Below are positions 9,514 to 19,833 of a DNA stretch of 64,000 nucleotides, in pieces. The DNA is taken from positions 310,001 through 374,000 of the forward strand of contig NZ_JANSKK010000007.1 in assembly GCF_026659735.1 (NCBI RefSeq), read 5' to 3'. The notes under the pieces were generated by a model. The model did no database searches, had not been told where the DNA came from, and saw nothing but the letters and a program-made list of their open reading frames with translations. Numbering within the stretch: the stretch's first letter is position 1; each line of letters opens with the position of its first letter. The position numbers and the translations under genes are program-made. This DNA comes from Staphylococcus pettenkoferi. GTDB taxonomy: Bacteria > Bacillota > Bacilli > Staphylococcales > Staphylococcaceae.

Positions 9514-9648
9514 CAATACAAGTATTGTGGCGGTGACTCCTGAGAGATTATGGACACAACGAAAATCCATTCTTTGAGCTCTTTGAGCGAAAAGAATTAG
9601 TTGAGTGTGGCCCTCTAGGAAAGCACCGCCAAACAATACGCAGTATTG
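9514..9648. ncRNA. Candidate structured RNA or palindromic element between htrA and tyrS
   Basis: Six nested complementary segments fold this stretch into one rod: CAATAC 9514-9519 with GTATTG 9643-9648; GTATTG 9522-9527 with CAATAC 9634-9639; GGCGGTG 9529-9535 with CACCGCC 9624-9630; CCT/AGAG 9539-9546 with CTCT/AGG 9613-9619; ACAC/CAAC with GTTG/GTGT around 9554-9560 and 9600-9608; and ATTCTTT 9569-9575 with AAAGAAT 9591-9597, capped by GCTC/GAGC. Either strand could be transcribed. No T-run follows on either side, so it is not a simple terminator. A 6S-like regulatory RNA or a degenerate palindromic element are both possible; the family is not identified. Confidence 0.5.
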
Positions 9649-9671
9649 AATATTATGTCACGTTGCAAACT

Positions 9672-10946
<1,275 letters not shown>

Positions 10947-11028
10947 CTAGTTTTATATAATTAACCTAAATGTTATACAAAAGTGTTACAGTTCAAACCT
11001 TACATACACGTTATCCCTTTTAAAGACA

Positions 11029-11253
11029 TAAAAAATACCCCTACGATCACGTAAGGGCGCATATTGCACGGTACCACCATACTTAACTTTCAGTCAGCTT
11101 TATTAATGATACGCTCATTAATGAAACGTTGGATTATAACTTCACTATGAGGTGTATTCATCAAAGCCATTATACTAGTTTGCATCACCCACTAGCTTTC
11201 TGAAATAATAGACTTTCACTACTTGTCCTCTAATCCAAAGAGATATCGAATTG
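11029..11253 (-). promoter_or_regulatory. Tyrosine T-box leader of tyrS
   Basis: On the minus strand the leader has an AGTGGGTGATGCAA distal Stem I segment, a specifier loop with GAATACA in which TAC (11154-11156) is the tyrosine codon, and the antiterminator box GGTGGTACCG at 11069-11078. The terminator CCCTTACG/CGTAGGGG spans 11038-11057 and is followed by six Ts. All T-box parts are present and the specifier matches the downstream synthetase. Confidence 0.95.
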
Positions 11254-11259
11254 CTTTAT

Positions 11260-11288
11260 ATTATAAGTAACAGTGCTTTAAAAGTCAA
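11260..11288 (-). promoter_or_regulatory. Sigma-A promoter of the tyrS T-box transcript
   Basis: On the minus strand TTGACT (11283-11288) and a perfect TATAAT (11260-11265) are 17 bases apart, placing the start about 10 bases before the T-box Stem I. Confidence 0.85.
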
Positions 11289-11336
11289 TGACTCCAAATA
11301 TGTTATACTTATCTTAAATAAATTGGGAGGTGCGCT

Positions 11337-12245
11337 ATGCTCGGTAACGACAAGCATAAGGCAGAACAGCATTCGCATACTAAACTTGCTCGATTTGACT
11401 TCTACTACGATCGTATTAAACAAGGGCTCACATTACTCGTTCTAGTGGCGACAGGAGTCATCTGTTTGAGCTTTATCGTCACACTATTGTACTTTCATCA
11501 TTTAACGCAGGCTCAAAGCAAGATTTCTGATCATCAATTGCGCACTGATTTATTACACTTTCCTGGAGACGACGGATTGAACCGTAATGTTTCGGACGTG
11601 ACTAGCGAGTATGATGATTCACTCAACAGCCTGGTCGTTGGCCCACGCTCAGTCAATAACCACGTGGTAGATGCCCTGCTCGCTTCAGAGGATACGTCGT
11701 TCTACCGGCATAAAGGTGTTCTGCCCAAAGCCTTGTTCCGAGCGATGTTTCAGGATATCTTTAATGCACCTGTGTCGTCTGGTGGTAGTACGATTACCCA
11801 ACAGTTAGTTAAAAATCAAATCCTTTCCAATGAAAAAACGTATAGTCGGAAAGCGAACGAAATCGTCTTAGCGATGCGCACTGAACATGTACTGAGTAAA
11901 AAAGAAATTCTCTACACCTACCTAAATATCGTGCCATTCGGTAGAGATTTTAAAGGAAATAATATTAGTGGTATAGCTCCCGCTTCCTATAGTTTGTTTG
12001 GCAAGTCGCCTAATGAGCTCAACGTGGCTGAATCTGCTTATCTCATCGGTTTACTACAAAGTCCTTATACTTATACGCCTTATCACGAAGATGGTACGCT
12101 TAAGACGAAAGCGCGTTTACAAGTAGGTATTGATCGCCAACACTATGTATTACGACGCATGCGTGTTGAGAATAAGATTAGTGAAAAGGACTACGAACAA
12201 GCGAAACATTATGATATTGCGCAACATTTACAAACTGCAAAGTAA
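11337..12245 (+). CDS. Monofunctional peptidoglycan glycosyltransferase (GT51, SgtA-like)
   Basis: This 302-residue protein polymerises lipid II into glycan strands at the outer membrane face. It has one membrane anchor at about 31-54 and a GT51 domain with the catalytic EDTSFYRHKG box (Glu118), the GGSTITQQLVKN box at 149-160, and RKANEIVLAM and KKEILYTYLN blocks. There is no transpeptidase domain. Adjacency to tyrS matches the gene annotated SgtA or penicillin-binding-like in S. aureus; the symbol is not certain. GGGAGG precedes the ATG, with a TATACT box at 11304-11309. Confidence 0.9.
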   Translation: MLGNDKHKAEQHSHTKLARFDFYYDRIKQGLTLLVLVATGVICLSFIVTLLYFHHLTQAQSKISDHQLRTDLLHFPGDDGLNRNVSDVTSEYDDSLNSLVVGPRSVNNHVVDALLASEDTSFYRHKGVLPKALFRAMFQDIFNAPVSSGGSTITQQLVKNQILSNEKTYSRKANEIVLAMRTEHVLSKKEILYTYLNIVPFGRDFKGNNISGIAPASYSLFGKSPNELNVAESAYLIGLLQSPYTYTPYHEDGTLKTKARLQVGIDRQHYVLRRMRVENKISEKDYEQAKHYDIAQHLQTAK

Positions 12246-12262
12246 AACGTCATACTATGTAA

Positions 12263-12300
12263 AAAGACCTCACTCCACGCTGGGAATGAGGTCTTTATTA
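12263..12300 (+). terminator. Terminator of the glycosyltransferase gene
   Basis: AAAGACCTCA at 12263-12272 pairs with TGAGGTCTTT at 12287-12296, with extra pairing in the loop; T-rich 3' end. Confidence 0.88.
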
Positions 12301-12358
12301 GGATAACAACAATTCAATGAAAACGTGTGTACTCTAACTCACTGGTATAAGCGTGAGA

Positions 12359-14026
12359 TTAGAATAAGCCAACTGCGTGACCATCATCAGTTACGTCCAT
12401 GTTTAACGCAGCTGGTTTCTTAGGTAAACCTGGCATAGTCATAATTGCACCAGTAAGTGCTACGATGAAGCCAGCACCTGTTTTCGCTTCTAATTCACGG
12501 ATTGTGATTTCGAAGTCTTCAGGCGCACCAAGTTGTGATGCATCGTCTGAGAATGAGTATTGGGTCTTAGCCATACATACTGGGTAATTGTCCCAACCAT
12601 TCTCTTTGAAGCGTTGTAATTGTTTTTTCGCTTTACTACTGAATGATACAGATTTACCACCGTAAATTTCAGTAACAATTTTTTCGATTTTTTCTTCGAT
12701 GGATAAGTCTAAGTCGTAAAGACGTTTAAATTCTTGTGGTTGGTCGATGACTTCTAATACTTGGTTAGCTAAGTCAATACCACCTTGACCACCTTTTTCC
12801 CAAACTTCAGTTAAAGCAAGGCGTACACCGTGTTCTTTCGCCCATTCTTTAACGAATTCAGTTTCAGCATCAGTATCGTGAACGAATGCATTTAATGCAA
12901 TAACTGGTTCTAAACCGTATTTACGTACGTTGTCTACGTGACGTTCTAAGTTAACGATACCTTTCTTAACTGCTTCTACATTTTCTTCTTTCAAGTCATC
13001 TTTTGCTACGCCGCCATGCATTTTAAGCGCACGGATAGTCGCAACAACAACGACTGCTGAAGGTTCGAAGTCAGCTGCACGTGATTTGATATCGATAAAT
13101 TTCTCAGCACCTAAGTCTGAACCGAATCCTGCTTCAGTTACAACGATGTCAGCTAAATCGCGAGCTGTTTGAGTAGCTAGAACTGAGTTACAGCCGTGTG
13201 CGATGTTTGCGAATGGTCCACCGTGAACAAGTGCTGGAGTACCTTCGATAGATTGAACTAAGTTAGGTTTAATCGCATCTTTCATGATCATGGCTAAAGC
13301 ACCTTGAACTTCAAGATCAGCAACTGTCACTGGTTTACGGTCTCTAGTGTAACCGATAGTGATGCGTGCAAATCTTTCTTTCAAGTCTTTGATATCTGTA
13401 GCAAGACATAAGATAGCCATGATTTCAGATGCCACTGTGATGTTGAAACCATCTTCACGTGGTACACCTTTAGTTGGGCCGCCTAAACCTACTACGACGC
13501 TACGTAATGCACGGTCGTTCATGTCTAACACACGTTTCCATTCGATACGACGTTGGTCGATACCGAGTGCATTACCTTGATGTATATGGTTATCGATAAA
13601 TGCAGAAAGCGCATTGTTTGCTGTAGTAATTGCGTGGAAGTCACCGTTAAAGTGTAAGTTGATGTCTTCCATTGGGAGTACTTGTGCGTAACCGCCACCT
13701 GTAGCTCCACCTTTAATACCGAAAGTTGGTCCTAATGCAGGTTCACGAAGCGCTACCATAACATTTTTCTTCAATGCGTGGAAAGCGTCAGAAAGACCTA
13801 CAGTTACTGTAGATTTACCTTCCCCTGCTGGTGTTGGACTCATCGCAGTAACTAATACAACCTTACCTTTTTCGTCATTGCCTTTGATTTGGTTAATATC
13901 AATCTTCGCTTTGTAATGACCATATGGTTCTAGCGCGCTTTCAGGAATACCTGCAGCCTTCGCTATTTCAGTAATTGGTTGAAGTGTCGATTGATTCGCA
14001 ATATCTAAATCAGATAATTGTGCCAA
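12359..14026 (-). CDS. fhs: Formate-tetrahydrofolate ligase
   Basis: The enzyme makes 10-formyl-tetrahydrofolate from formate, THF and ATP, feeding purine and fMet-tRNA synthesis. The 555-residue length is typical and the P-loop PAGEGKST lies at about 65-73. The start codon is TTG (14024-14026), preceded by AGGGGCG; no better ATG exists nearby and the N-terminus fits the family. It is monocistronic and convergent with the glycosyltransferase gene. A cre-like site lies about 120 bases upstream, suggesting CcpA input. Confidence 0.97.
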   Translation of the reverse strand: MAQLSDLDIANQSTLQPITEIAKAAGIPESALEPYGHYKAKIDINQIKGNDEKGKVVLVTAMSPTPAGEGKSTVTVGLSDAFHALKKNVMVALREPALGPTFGIKGGATGGGYAQVLPMEDINLHFNGDFHAITTANNALSAFIDNHIHQGNALGIDQRRIEWKRVLDMNDRALRSVVVGLGGPTKGVPREDGFNITVASEIMAILCLATDIKDLKERFARITIGYTRDRKPVTVADLEVQGALAMIMKDAIKPNLVQSIEGTPALVHGGPFANIAHGCNSVLATQTARDLADIVVTEAGFGSDLGAEKFIDIKSRAADFEPSAVVVVATIRALKMHGGVAKDDLKEENVEAVKKGIVNLERHVDNVRKYGLEPVIALNAFVHDTDAETEFVKEWAKEHGVRLALTEVWEKGGQGGIDLANQVLEVIDQPQEFKRLYDLDLSIEEKIEKIVTEIYGGKSVSFSSKAKKQLQRFKENGWDNYPVCMAKTQYSFSDDASQLGAPEDFEITIRELEAKTGAGFIVALTGAIMTMPGLPKKPAALNMDVTDDGHAVGLF

Positions 14027-14146
14027 CTTTATTCGCCCCTTTTTTAATTATTAAAATAAAAAATGAAACATGTAATTGAATAAAACTGTGTTACAACGTT
14101 TACATATTTATCTTAACTGACTTTATACGCCTTGTCGATTATTTTA

Positions 14147-14160
14147 AGATAACGCTTTCA
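14147..14160 (-). promoter_or_regulatory. cre-like CcpA site upstream of fhs
   Basis: AGATAACGCTTTCA matches 13 of 14 positions of the cre consensus TGWNANCGNTNWCA (only the first base differs). It is about 120 bases upstream of the fhs start. Confidence 0.5.
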
Positions 14161-14348
14161 CGTAATTCATGTATTCTTATATGATATGTGCCGAAATCGA
14201 CGCATTTTGTAGTATTGCACGTGGAAATTTTATTTATCCAACCGCGCTGATTTTCTACTATCATTCAATCGGTACGCTCATGCATATAACGTTTGTATGT
14301 ATAGGTTAGCGCAAGCTAATCTTTCCCCTACTTACCCTAAAATTTGAC

Positions 14349-14386
14349 AAAAGGCTCGAAAAAGCACTACACTTTTCCGAACCTTG
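14349..14386 (-). terminator. Probable terminator of acsA
   Basis: AAGGCTCGAAAAAG and CTTTTCCGAACCTT form an imperfect stem with a 7-base loop; on the minus strand it is followed by TTTTG. It lies about 120 bases past the acsA stop. Confidence 0.6.
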
Positions 14387-14507
14387 AGTATTTCTATTTT
14401 ATTTAGCAATCAATGTGGATGGGGGTCGACATTGATAAAAATATTGAATCAAACATTTTAGAATTATCGTTCAACATAGATAGTAAGAGTATAAACCTTT
14501 TGAAAGA

Positions 14508-16217
14508 CTAATCTTCCATCGTACTCAAGTCGCCTTCTGGTAAATCGAGTTCCCAAGCTTTAAGGACACGACGCATAATTTTACCTGAACGAGTCTTAGG
14601 CAATTTATCTTTAAACTCAATTTCACGAGGTGCTGCGTGTGCTGCTAAACCTTTTTTAACAAACTGACGGATATCTTCTTTCAATTCGTCAGATGGTTCG
14701 TAGCCTTCTTTAAGCGCTACAAAGGCTTTAATAATTTCACCTCTGACACGATCAGGTTTACCAATGACACCTGCTTCAGCAACCGCTTCATGTTCGACTA
14801 ACTTAGACTCAACTTCGAATGGTCCTACACGTTCACCTGCTGTCATAATGACATCATCGACACGACCTTGGAACCAGAAGTAACCATCTTCATCTTTATA
14901 CGCTGAGTCACCAGAAACATACCAATCACCAATGAAGTAAGAATCATATTTCTCAGGATTCTTCCAAATTGCAACCATCATGGAAGGCCAACCCTTCTTA
15001 ATAGCCAAATTACCCATACGATTGGCTGGTAATTCGTTTCCTTGGTCATCAACGATTGCTGCTTCAATACCTGGCAACGGTTTACCCATAGAACCAAGTT
15101 TCATATCCATTGTAGGATAGTTAACGATCATGTGGCCGCCTGTTTCAGTCATCCACCACGTATCCAGTACACGTAGTCCATAGACGTCTTTCGCCCACTT
15201 GATAACCTCAGGGTTAAGCGGTTCACCTACTGATAGAATAGATCTGAGTGAAGATAAATCATAATTCTTAATCACATCATCACCTGCACTCATCAACATG
15301 CGTAAAGCAGTCGGAGCTGTGTACCAAATCGTCACTTTAAAGTCTTCAATCATTTGGTACCACGCTTCAGGTGAGAAACGGCCGCCCGCAATACAGTTCG
15401 TTGCACCATTTAACCATGGACTGAACACACCGTAAGACGTGCCTGTAACCCAACCTGGATCTGCCGTACACCAGTAAACATCATCTTCTTGGATATCGAG
15501 CACGTATTTACCTGAGATGTAGTGAACCATCATAGCACGTTGCTCATGTAACACACCTTTAGGTTGACCTGTAGACCCAGATGTATAGTGTAGGATAAGT
15601 CCATCATCTAAATTAAGCCATTCCATATCGAAATCTGTGCTCGCTGCTTTCATTTCTTTGTTAAAGTCAACATAGTTATTATCCACGTCATCATCTACAA
15701 CAACGACTGTTTCCAGATGAGGCAATTGATCCACTGGTATACGCGGGAGTAAAGCGTTTGTCGTGATAATGACTTTCGCCTCACTATTCTCCAAGCGGTC
15801 TGTCACTGCTTTCTCCATAAAAGCCTCAAACAACGGACCTACGATGGCACCTAACTTAAGAATTCCCATAAATGCGAAATAAAGTTCAGGTGTACGCGGC
15901 ATAAAGATAAATACGCGGTCTCCTTTGTTGACATTCGCTTTATCTTTTAGAACATTTGCTGCTTGGTTAGAACGATCTTTCATTTCTGTGAAAGTATAAC
16001 TTTCTGTGCGTTGCTCATCTTGATAATGCAGCGCGACTTTATCACCGCGACCTTGATCGACATGCTTATCGATACATTCATAAGCCATATTCACCTTTCC
16101 TGTCTCTGACCAGGTAAAAGCTTTCTCTACTTCTGACCAATCAAAGTTACGATATGTTTCTGTATAATTCTGAAGATTGAAATTCCCTTTGTCCCCTTTA
16201 TAAATTTCAACTTTCAT
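14508..16217 (-). CDS. acsA: Acetyl-CoA synthetase
   Basis: AcsA activates acetate to acetyl-CoA via acetyl-AMP, allowing growth on excreted acetate once sugar is gone. The 569-residue protein has the AMP-binding P-loop YTSGSTGQPKG, the TGE/WWMTETGG substrate block, and the C-terminal TRSGK motif whose Lys546 is the catalytic lysine and the expected acetylation target of AcuA. It is divergent from acuA-acuC, the acetylase and deacetylase that by family switch it off and on. A cre site overlaps its start of transcription, so glucose repression through CcpA is likely. Confidence 0.97.
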   Translation of the reverse strand: MKVEIYKGDKGNFNLQNYTETYRNFDWSEVEKAFTWSETGKVNMAYECIDKHVDQGRGDKVALHYQDEQRTESYTFTEMKDRSNQAANVLKDKANVNKGDRVFIFMPRTPELYFAFMGILKLGAIVGPLFEAFMEKAVTDRLENSEAKVIITTNALLPRIPVDQLPHLETVVVVDDDVDNNYVDFNKEMKAASTDFDMEWLNLDDGLILHYTSGSTGQPKGVLHEQRAMMVHYISGKYVLDIQEDDVYWCTADPGWVTGTSYGVFSPWLNGATNCIAGGRFSPEAWYQMIEDFKVTIWYTAPTALRMLMSAGDDVIKNYDLSSLRSILSVGEPLNPEVIKWAKDVYGLRVLDTWWMTETGGHMIVNYPTMDMKLGSMGKPLPGIEAAIVDDQGNELPANRMGNLAIKKGWPSMMVAIWKNPEKYDSYFIGDWYVSGDSAYKDEDGYFWFQGRVDDVIMTAGERVGPFEVESKLVEHEAVAEAGVIGKPDRVRGEIIKAFVALKEGYEPSDELKEDIRQFVKKGLAAHAAPREIEFKDKLPKTRSGKIMRRVLKAWELDLPEGDLSTMED

Positions 16218-16237
16218 AGAAAATCCCCCTTATTTAT

Positions 16238-16251
16238 TGTAACCGCTTACA
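16238..16251 (-). promoter_or_regulatory. cre (CcpA operator) at acsA
   Basis: TGTAACCGCTTACA matches TGWNANCGNTNWCA at every defined position and is palindromic. It lies 7-20 bases downstream of the acsA -10 box, at the predicted transcription start, an arrangement expected to block initiation. Confidence 0.9.
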
Positions 16252-16257
16252 GTTTGT

Positions 16258-16285
16258 AGTATAAACAATTATCAACAATTTTCAA
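16258..16285 (-). promoter_or_regulatory. Promoter of acsA
   Basis: Minus-strand TTGAAA (16280-16285) and TATACT (16258-16263) with a 16-base spacer. The cre site sits immediately downstream. Confidence 0.75.
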
Positions 16286-16410
16286 AATAATTCGATAAAT
16301 AATTCCAAAATAATTTACTTTTAGGTATAATACATTTAAGGATTTTTCTTTGGGATGAAGGAACAGTATCGCATTGAGAACGATGAGTGAATTCAAAGGA
16401 AGTGCTTAAA

Positions 16411-17043
16411 ATGATTCATGTGAAAACTTTTCAAAAACGAGAATTACAGACGGAAGATGGACAATTCGTTATTGAAGGGCCTCTATCACGTCAAAAGTTA
16501 GAACAACTGACGTTTGATGAAGGGCTTCACGCCTTTCGACCTCCACAAGAGCAATTTGAAGCCCTCAAAGAAATAAGTGAGTTGAGTGAAGGACGTATCT
16601 ACGTCATACGGCAACAAGAACATATTATTGGCTATGTCACCTATCATCATCCAGATCCGCTTGAGAGATGGTCTGATGGCCAGCTTGAGTATTTAATCGA
16701 ATTAGGTGCAGTAGAGTTAAGTGCTGCTTATCGTCACCTTCACTTAGGAAGTCAGTTGATTCAACTCAGTCTTGAAAGTGATGAATTTGAAGACTACATC
16801 GTCATTACGACTGAGTATTATTGGCACTGGGATTTGAAGCAAAGTGGTTTAGATGTCTTTGAGTACAAAAGACTCATGCAACGCTTGATGGGACATGGAG
16901 GATTAGAAATCTTTGCGACCGATGATCCAGAGATTACGAGTCATCCCGCAAATTGTCTCATGGCACGTATTGGCTCACGTATTAGTCTAGAACAACAGCA
17001 AGCATTTGACGATTTGCGTTTTCAGAATCGCTTTTTCTTTTAA
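16411..17043 (+). CDS. acuA: AcuA protein acetyltransferase (GNAT family)
   Basis: AcuA acetylates and thereby inactivates AcsA. The 210-residue protein has a GNAT-like core (about residues 60-145, including an ELSAAYRHLHLGSQLI acetyl-CoA loop). The ATG at 16411 follows AAAGGAAG at 16395-16402; an in-frame GTG at 16387 lacks a site. Divergence from acsA and adjacency to acuC fix the identity. A TATAAT at 16326-16331 is a plausible -10 box for the acuA-acuC transcript. Confidence 0.92.
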   Translation: MIHVKTFQKRELQTEDGQFVIEGPLSRQKLEQLTFDEGLHAFRPPQEQFEALKEISELSEGRIYVIRQQEHIIGYVTYHHPDPLERWSDGQLEYLIELGAVELSAAYRHLHLGSQLIQLSLESDEFEDYIVITTEYYWHWDLKQSGLDVFEYKRLMQRLMGHGGLEIFATDDPEITSHPANCLMARIGSRISLEQQQAFDDLRFQNRFFF

Positions 17044-17114
17044 GATATCTGTAATCAGTAATGATGTTTCTCGACAAACAAGGGGTTGTAATATATTGAA
17101 TAAGGGAGTTGGGA

Positions 17115-18266
17115 ATGATGGGACATTACAAAACGGGGTATGTTTATTCCAATGAGCTGCTTAAATATCGCTTTGGTGATGAACATCCTTTTAACCAAAT
17201 GCGTTTGAAACTCACTACAGAGCTATTAGAAGATATGGGTGTACTAGACCATCAGCACATAATCACACCTGAAATCGCATCTGAAGAAACGCTAGCTCTC
17301 GTCCATACGTACGACTACATCGAAGCGATTCAACATGCGTCACGAGGCATATTGAGTGATATTGAGGCACGTAAGTATGGTTTGGATGATGAGACGAGTC
17401 CGTTCAAACATATGCATCAACATAGCGCCCGTATTGTGGGCGGTGCTTTGAAATTGGCGGATGCCATTATGACGGGCAAGGTTCGTAACGGCTGTCATCT
17501 CGGTGGTGGTTTGCATCATAGTTTGCCTGGTAAAGCGAATGGATTCTGTGTTTACAATGATGTGGCAGTTACAGCGGCTTATTTAAGTGAGACATATGAG
17601 GCACGCGTGCTCTGTATTGATACTGACGCACATCATGGAGATGGTACACAATGGTCGTTCTATACGAATCCGAATATCTTAAATTATTCTATTCATGAAA
17701 CGGGCAAATTTCTCTTTCCTGGAACGGGTCATTATACAGAACGTGGCAAAGAACACGGGTATGGTCATTCTGTTAATCTTCCACTTGAACCCTTTACTGA
17801 AGACGATTCTTTTTTGAAGTGTTTTAAAACGTCCATCACCGCTGTCATTGAAGCCTTTCAACCGGATATTATCTTAAGTGTACATGGTGTTGATTTACAT
17901 TATTTAGATCCACTAACACATATGAGTTGCACACTTGAAAGCTTGTATCAAATTCCATATATGATTCAACAGCTTGCTGAAAGATACACTGATGGCAAGG
18001 TGCTGATGTTTGGTGGTGGTGGCTATAATATTTGGGATGTGGTACCACGAGCATGGGCGCATGTTTATCTTGCGCTTCAAGGTCAACCGATTCAGCATGG
18101 CCCACTTCCAGATGCCTGGCTTAACAAGTGGCAGCCTTATAGTTCCGAACCACTTCCGACTACTTGGAAAGAGGAGTGTAAAAATTATCAAAGTGTGCCA
18201 CGAGCAAAGGAAATTAGCGACAAGAATTGGGAACGAACACAACAAATTTGTAGCTGGTTTGAATAA
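17115..18266 (+). CDS. acuC: AcuC deacetylase (class I HDAC-like)
   Basis: AcuC removes acetyl groups from AcsA. The protein is about 383 residues with HDAC-fold signatures: HHSLPGKANGFCVYND near residue 137, the metal-binding DTDAHHGDGT near 170 and GGGGYN near 297. Two adjacent ATGs at 17115 and 17118 both lie behind AAGGGAG (17102-17108); the first is used here but the second has better spacing. It follows acuA by 71 bases in the same transcript. Confidence 0.93.
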   Translation: MMGHYKTGYVYSNELLKYRFGDEHPFNQMRLKLTTELLEDMGVLDHQHIITPEIASEETLALVHTYDYIEAIQHASRGILSDIEARKYGLDDETSPFKHMHQHSARIVGGALKLADAIMTGKVRNGCHLGGGLHHSLPGKANGFCVYNDVAVTAAYLSETYEARVLCIDTDAHHGDGTQWSFYTNPNILNYSIHETGKFLFPGTGHYTERGKEHGYGHSVNLPLEPFTEDDSFLKCFKTSITAVIEAFQPDIILSVHGVDLHYLDPLTHMSCTLESLYQIPYMIQQLAERYTDGKVLMFGGGGYNIWDVVPRAWAHVYLALQGQPIQHGPLPDAWLNKWQPYSSEPLPTTWKEECKNYQSVPRAKEISDKNWERTQQICSWFE

Positions 18267-18378
18267 AAATAGTTGAAATCATAGGAGCGTTATTAAGGAT
18301 AAAATGCCTTGTGCTTCGCTTTTTCCAGTCTGAAAACCTATACTGGCATGCGAACTCAGATCCCTTTTACCACACAAA

Positions 18379-18430
18379 AAGACATTGTGAAGTCGCATAC
18401 TCATAGAATATGAATGCCTCACAATGTCTT
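18379..18430 (-). terminator. Terminator of ccpA (possibly bidirectional with acuC)
   Basis: AAGACATTGTGA at 18379-18390 pairs perfectly with TCACAATGTCTT at 18419-18430; on the minus strand TTTTT follows. The 28-base loop contains a smaller CATA/TATG pairing. It lies between the convergent acuC and ccpA genes. Confidence 0.85.
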
Positions 18431-18440
18431 CTGCATAGTG

Positions 18441-19430
18441 CTACTTAGTTGTACCACGATACTCAATACGATGTGGCAAGATCACGTTTGGATCCTCGAT
18501 TTCTTCCTCTTTCATGTACTTCGTCAATAAGCGCATGCCTACTGCTCCAATATCATAGAGCGGTTGAATCACGCTAGAAAGTTGAGGACGAACCATTTCA
18601 ACTAAGCGCGTATTATTGAAACTAATCACTTGTAATTCTTCTGGTACTTTCACACCGTTATCTTGTGCACTATGAACGATACCGATAGCTTGCTCATCAC
18701 TGATTGATAATAAAGCGTCAACTTGCGCTAAATCAAGTTGTTCGTAAGCACGTAAACCATCTTTATACGTTTCATCTCCGTTGTAAATCATCTTGTCATC
18801 AAGTTGCAAGTCATGCTGAGATAAGACATGCTTTAACCCTGTAAGTACATCTTCTTGCGCCTTCTTAGAATAATCTCCGCCGACGAACGCGAAAGATTGT
18901 GCACCCGACTCAATAAGATGTTCTGTAATTTCTTTGGCAGCACTTTCGAAATCAATATTTACAGAAGCGATATTGTCATCTTTACCATTTGTACCAGAGA
19001 CGACGACTGGAATAGATGCTTTGTTAATCAAGTCTTTCATTTCTTCAGAAATTGTACCACCTAAGAAGATGATACCATCAACTTGTTTGCTTAATAAGTT
19101 ATTAAAGATTTCCTTCTCTTTAACTGGATCATTGTCCGAATTTGAAATAATAGAATGATATTGATACATTGTCGCAATATCTTCTAAACCACGTGCAAGT
19201 TGAGAATAATACACGTTAGAAATGTCAGGAATAATCACTCCGACAGTTGTCGTACGTTTACTAGCTAAGCCTCGTGCGACTGCATTCGGACGATAATTTA
19301 ATTTCTTGATAACCTCATTTACTTTATCTCGCGTTTCAGGTTTCACGTTCTGATTTCCATTTACAACTCTTGAAACTGTGGCCATTGATACACGAGCTTC
19401 TCTCGCTACATCATATATCGTTACAGTCAT
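18441..19430 (-). CDS. ccpA: Catabolite control protein A
   Basis: CcpA is the LacI-family master regulator of carbon catabolite control and binds cre sites with HPr-Ser-P as partner. The 329-residue length equals that of the S. aureus protein; the N-terminal helix-turn-helix (about 5-24), the hinge helix and a periplasmic-binding-like core are intact. The ATG at 19428-19430 is preceded by GAGGAGGTC; the upstream extension is rejected. Target cre sites are visible in this window at acsA, proline dehydrogenase and fhs. It follows the DAHP synthase gene, as in Bacillus. Confidence 0.97.
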   Translation of the reverse strand: MTVTIYDVAREARVSMATVSRVVNGNQNVKPETRDKVNEVIKKLNYRPNAVARGLASKRTTTVGVIIPDISNVYYSQLARGLEDIATMYQYHSIISNSDNDPVKEKEIFNNLLSKQVDGIIFLGGTISEEMKDLINKASIPVVVSGTNGKDDNIASVNIDFESAAKEITEHLIESGAQSFAFVGGDYSKKAQEDVLTGLKHVLSQHDLQLDDKMIYNGDETYKDGLRAYEQLDLAQVDALLSISDEQAIGIVHSAQDNGVKVPEELQVISFNNTRLVEMVRPQLSSVIQPLYDIGAVGMRLLTKYMKEEEIEDPNVILPHRIEYRGTTK

Positions 19431-19833
19431 AAGCGACCTCCTCGTAAGCGTTTCAACGTATGCCATATACGTTTTCATAATTGTTTTCATAGTTTATCAT
19501 AAATCACGTTGGAGTAAAATGAATCCGTATCGGTTGTCACAATGATGTCAAACCCGGTAAATTAATCATTCCATATAAACGATTTGACTTTCTTTTATTT
19601 TTACACATTAATTAAATTTTAAACCTATCATTGTGAGTCGTTCTTGAAAAGAAAGTTAAATCAGTGCACTTTCGACAAAATATCCTTATTCCAAGAATTT
19701 AAGATACGTCTATACAATGCAAGGTTGCCAAAAGCTGTAGGCGCTTTTGACAACCTCGTCGTCACAAGTCATTTTCACAATAACTTAACGAATTGAACTG
19801 AAAATAATGCTACGCTTCCCTATCCTCTCACGA
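19431..19833. other. Intergenic region between aroG and ccpA
   Basis: No gene. It holds a possible ccpA promoter (minus strand TTTACT, 16 bases, TAAACT) close to ccpA and a hairpin, AGGTTGCCAAAAGC at 19722-19735 with GCTTTTGACAACCT at 19743-19756, just past aroG. The hairpin has no T-run, so part of the transcription may read through from aroG into ccpA. Confidence 0.5.

Larger units (their letters stand above)
14027..14507. other. 481-base intergenic region between fhs and acsA
   Basis: No gene is supported. It holds the fhs upstream region with a cre-like site at 14147-14160, a short TTAGC/GCTAA hairpin near 14304-14318, and a hairpin at 14349-14386 that probably ends acsA transcription. 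Otherwise it is AT-rich. Confidence 0.5.

Noticed and set aside
9442..9636. 64-codon minus-strand frame across the htrA-tyrS spacer
   Set aside because: It is created by reading through the structured element; no ribosome site and the translation looks random.
19431..19490. 20-residue N-terminal extension of CcpA
   Set aside because: The ATG at 19428-19430 behind GAGGAGGTC gives exactly the 329 residues of known CcpA.
19722..19756. Hairpin after aroG as a strong terminator
   Set aside because: The stem is good but neither strand has a T-run, so it is only noted as a hairpin.
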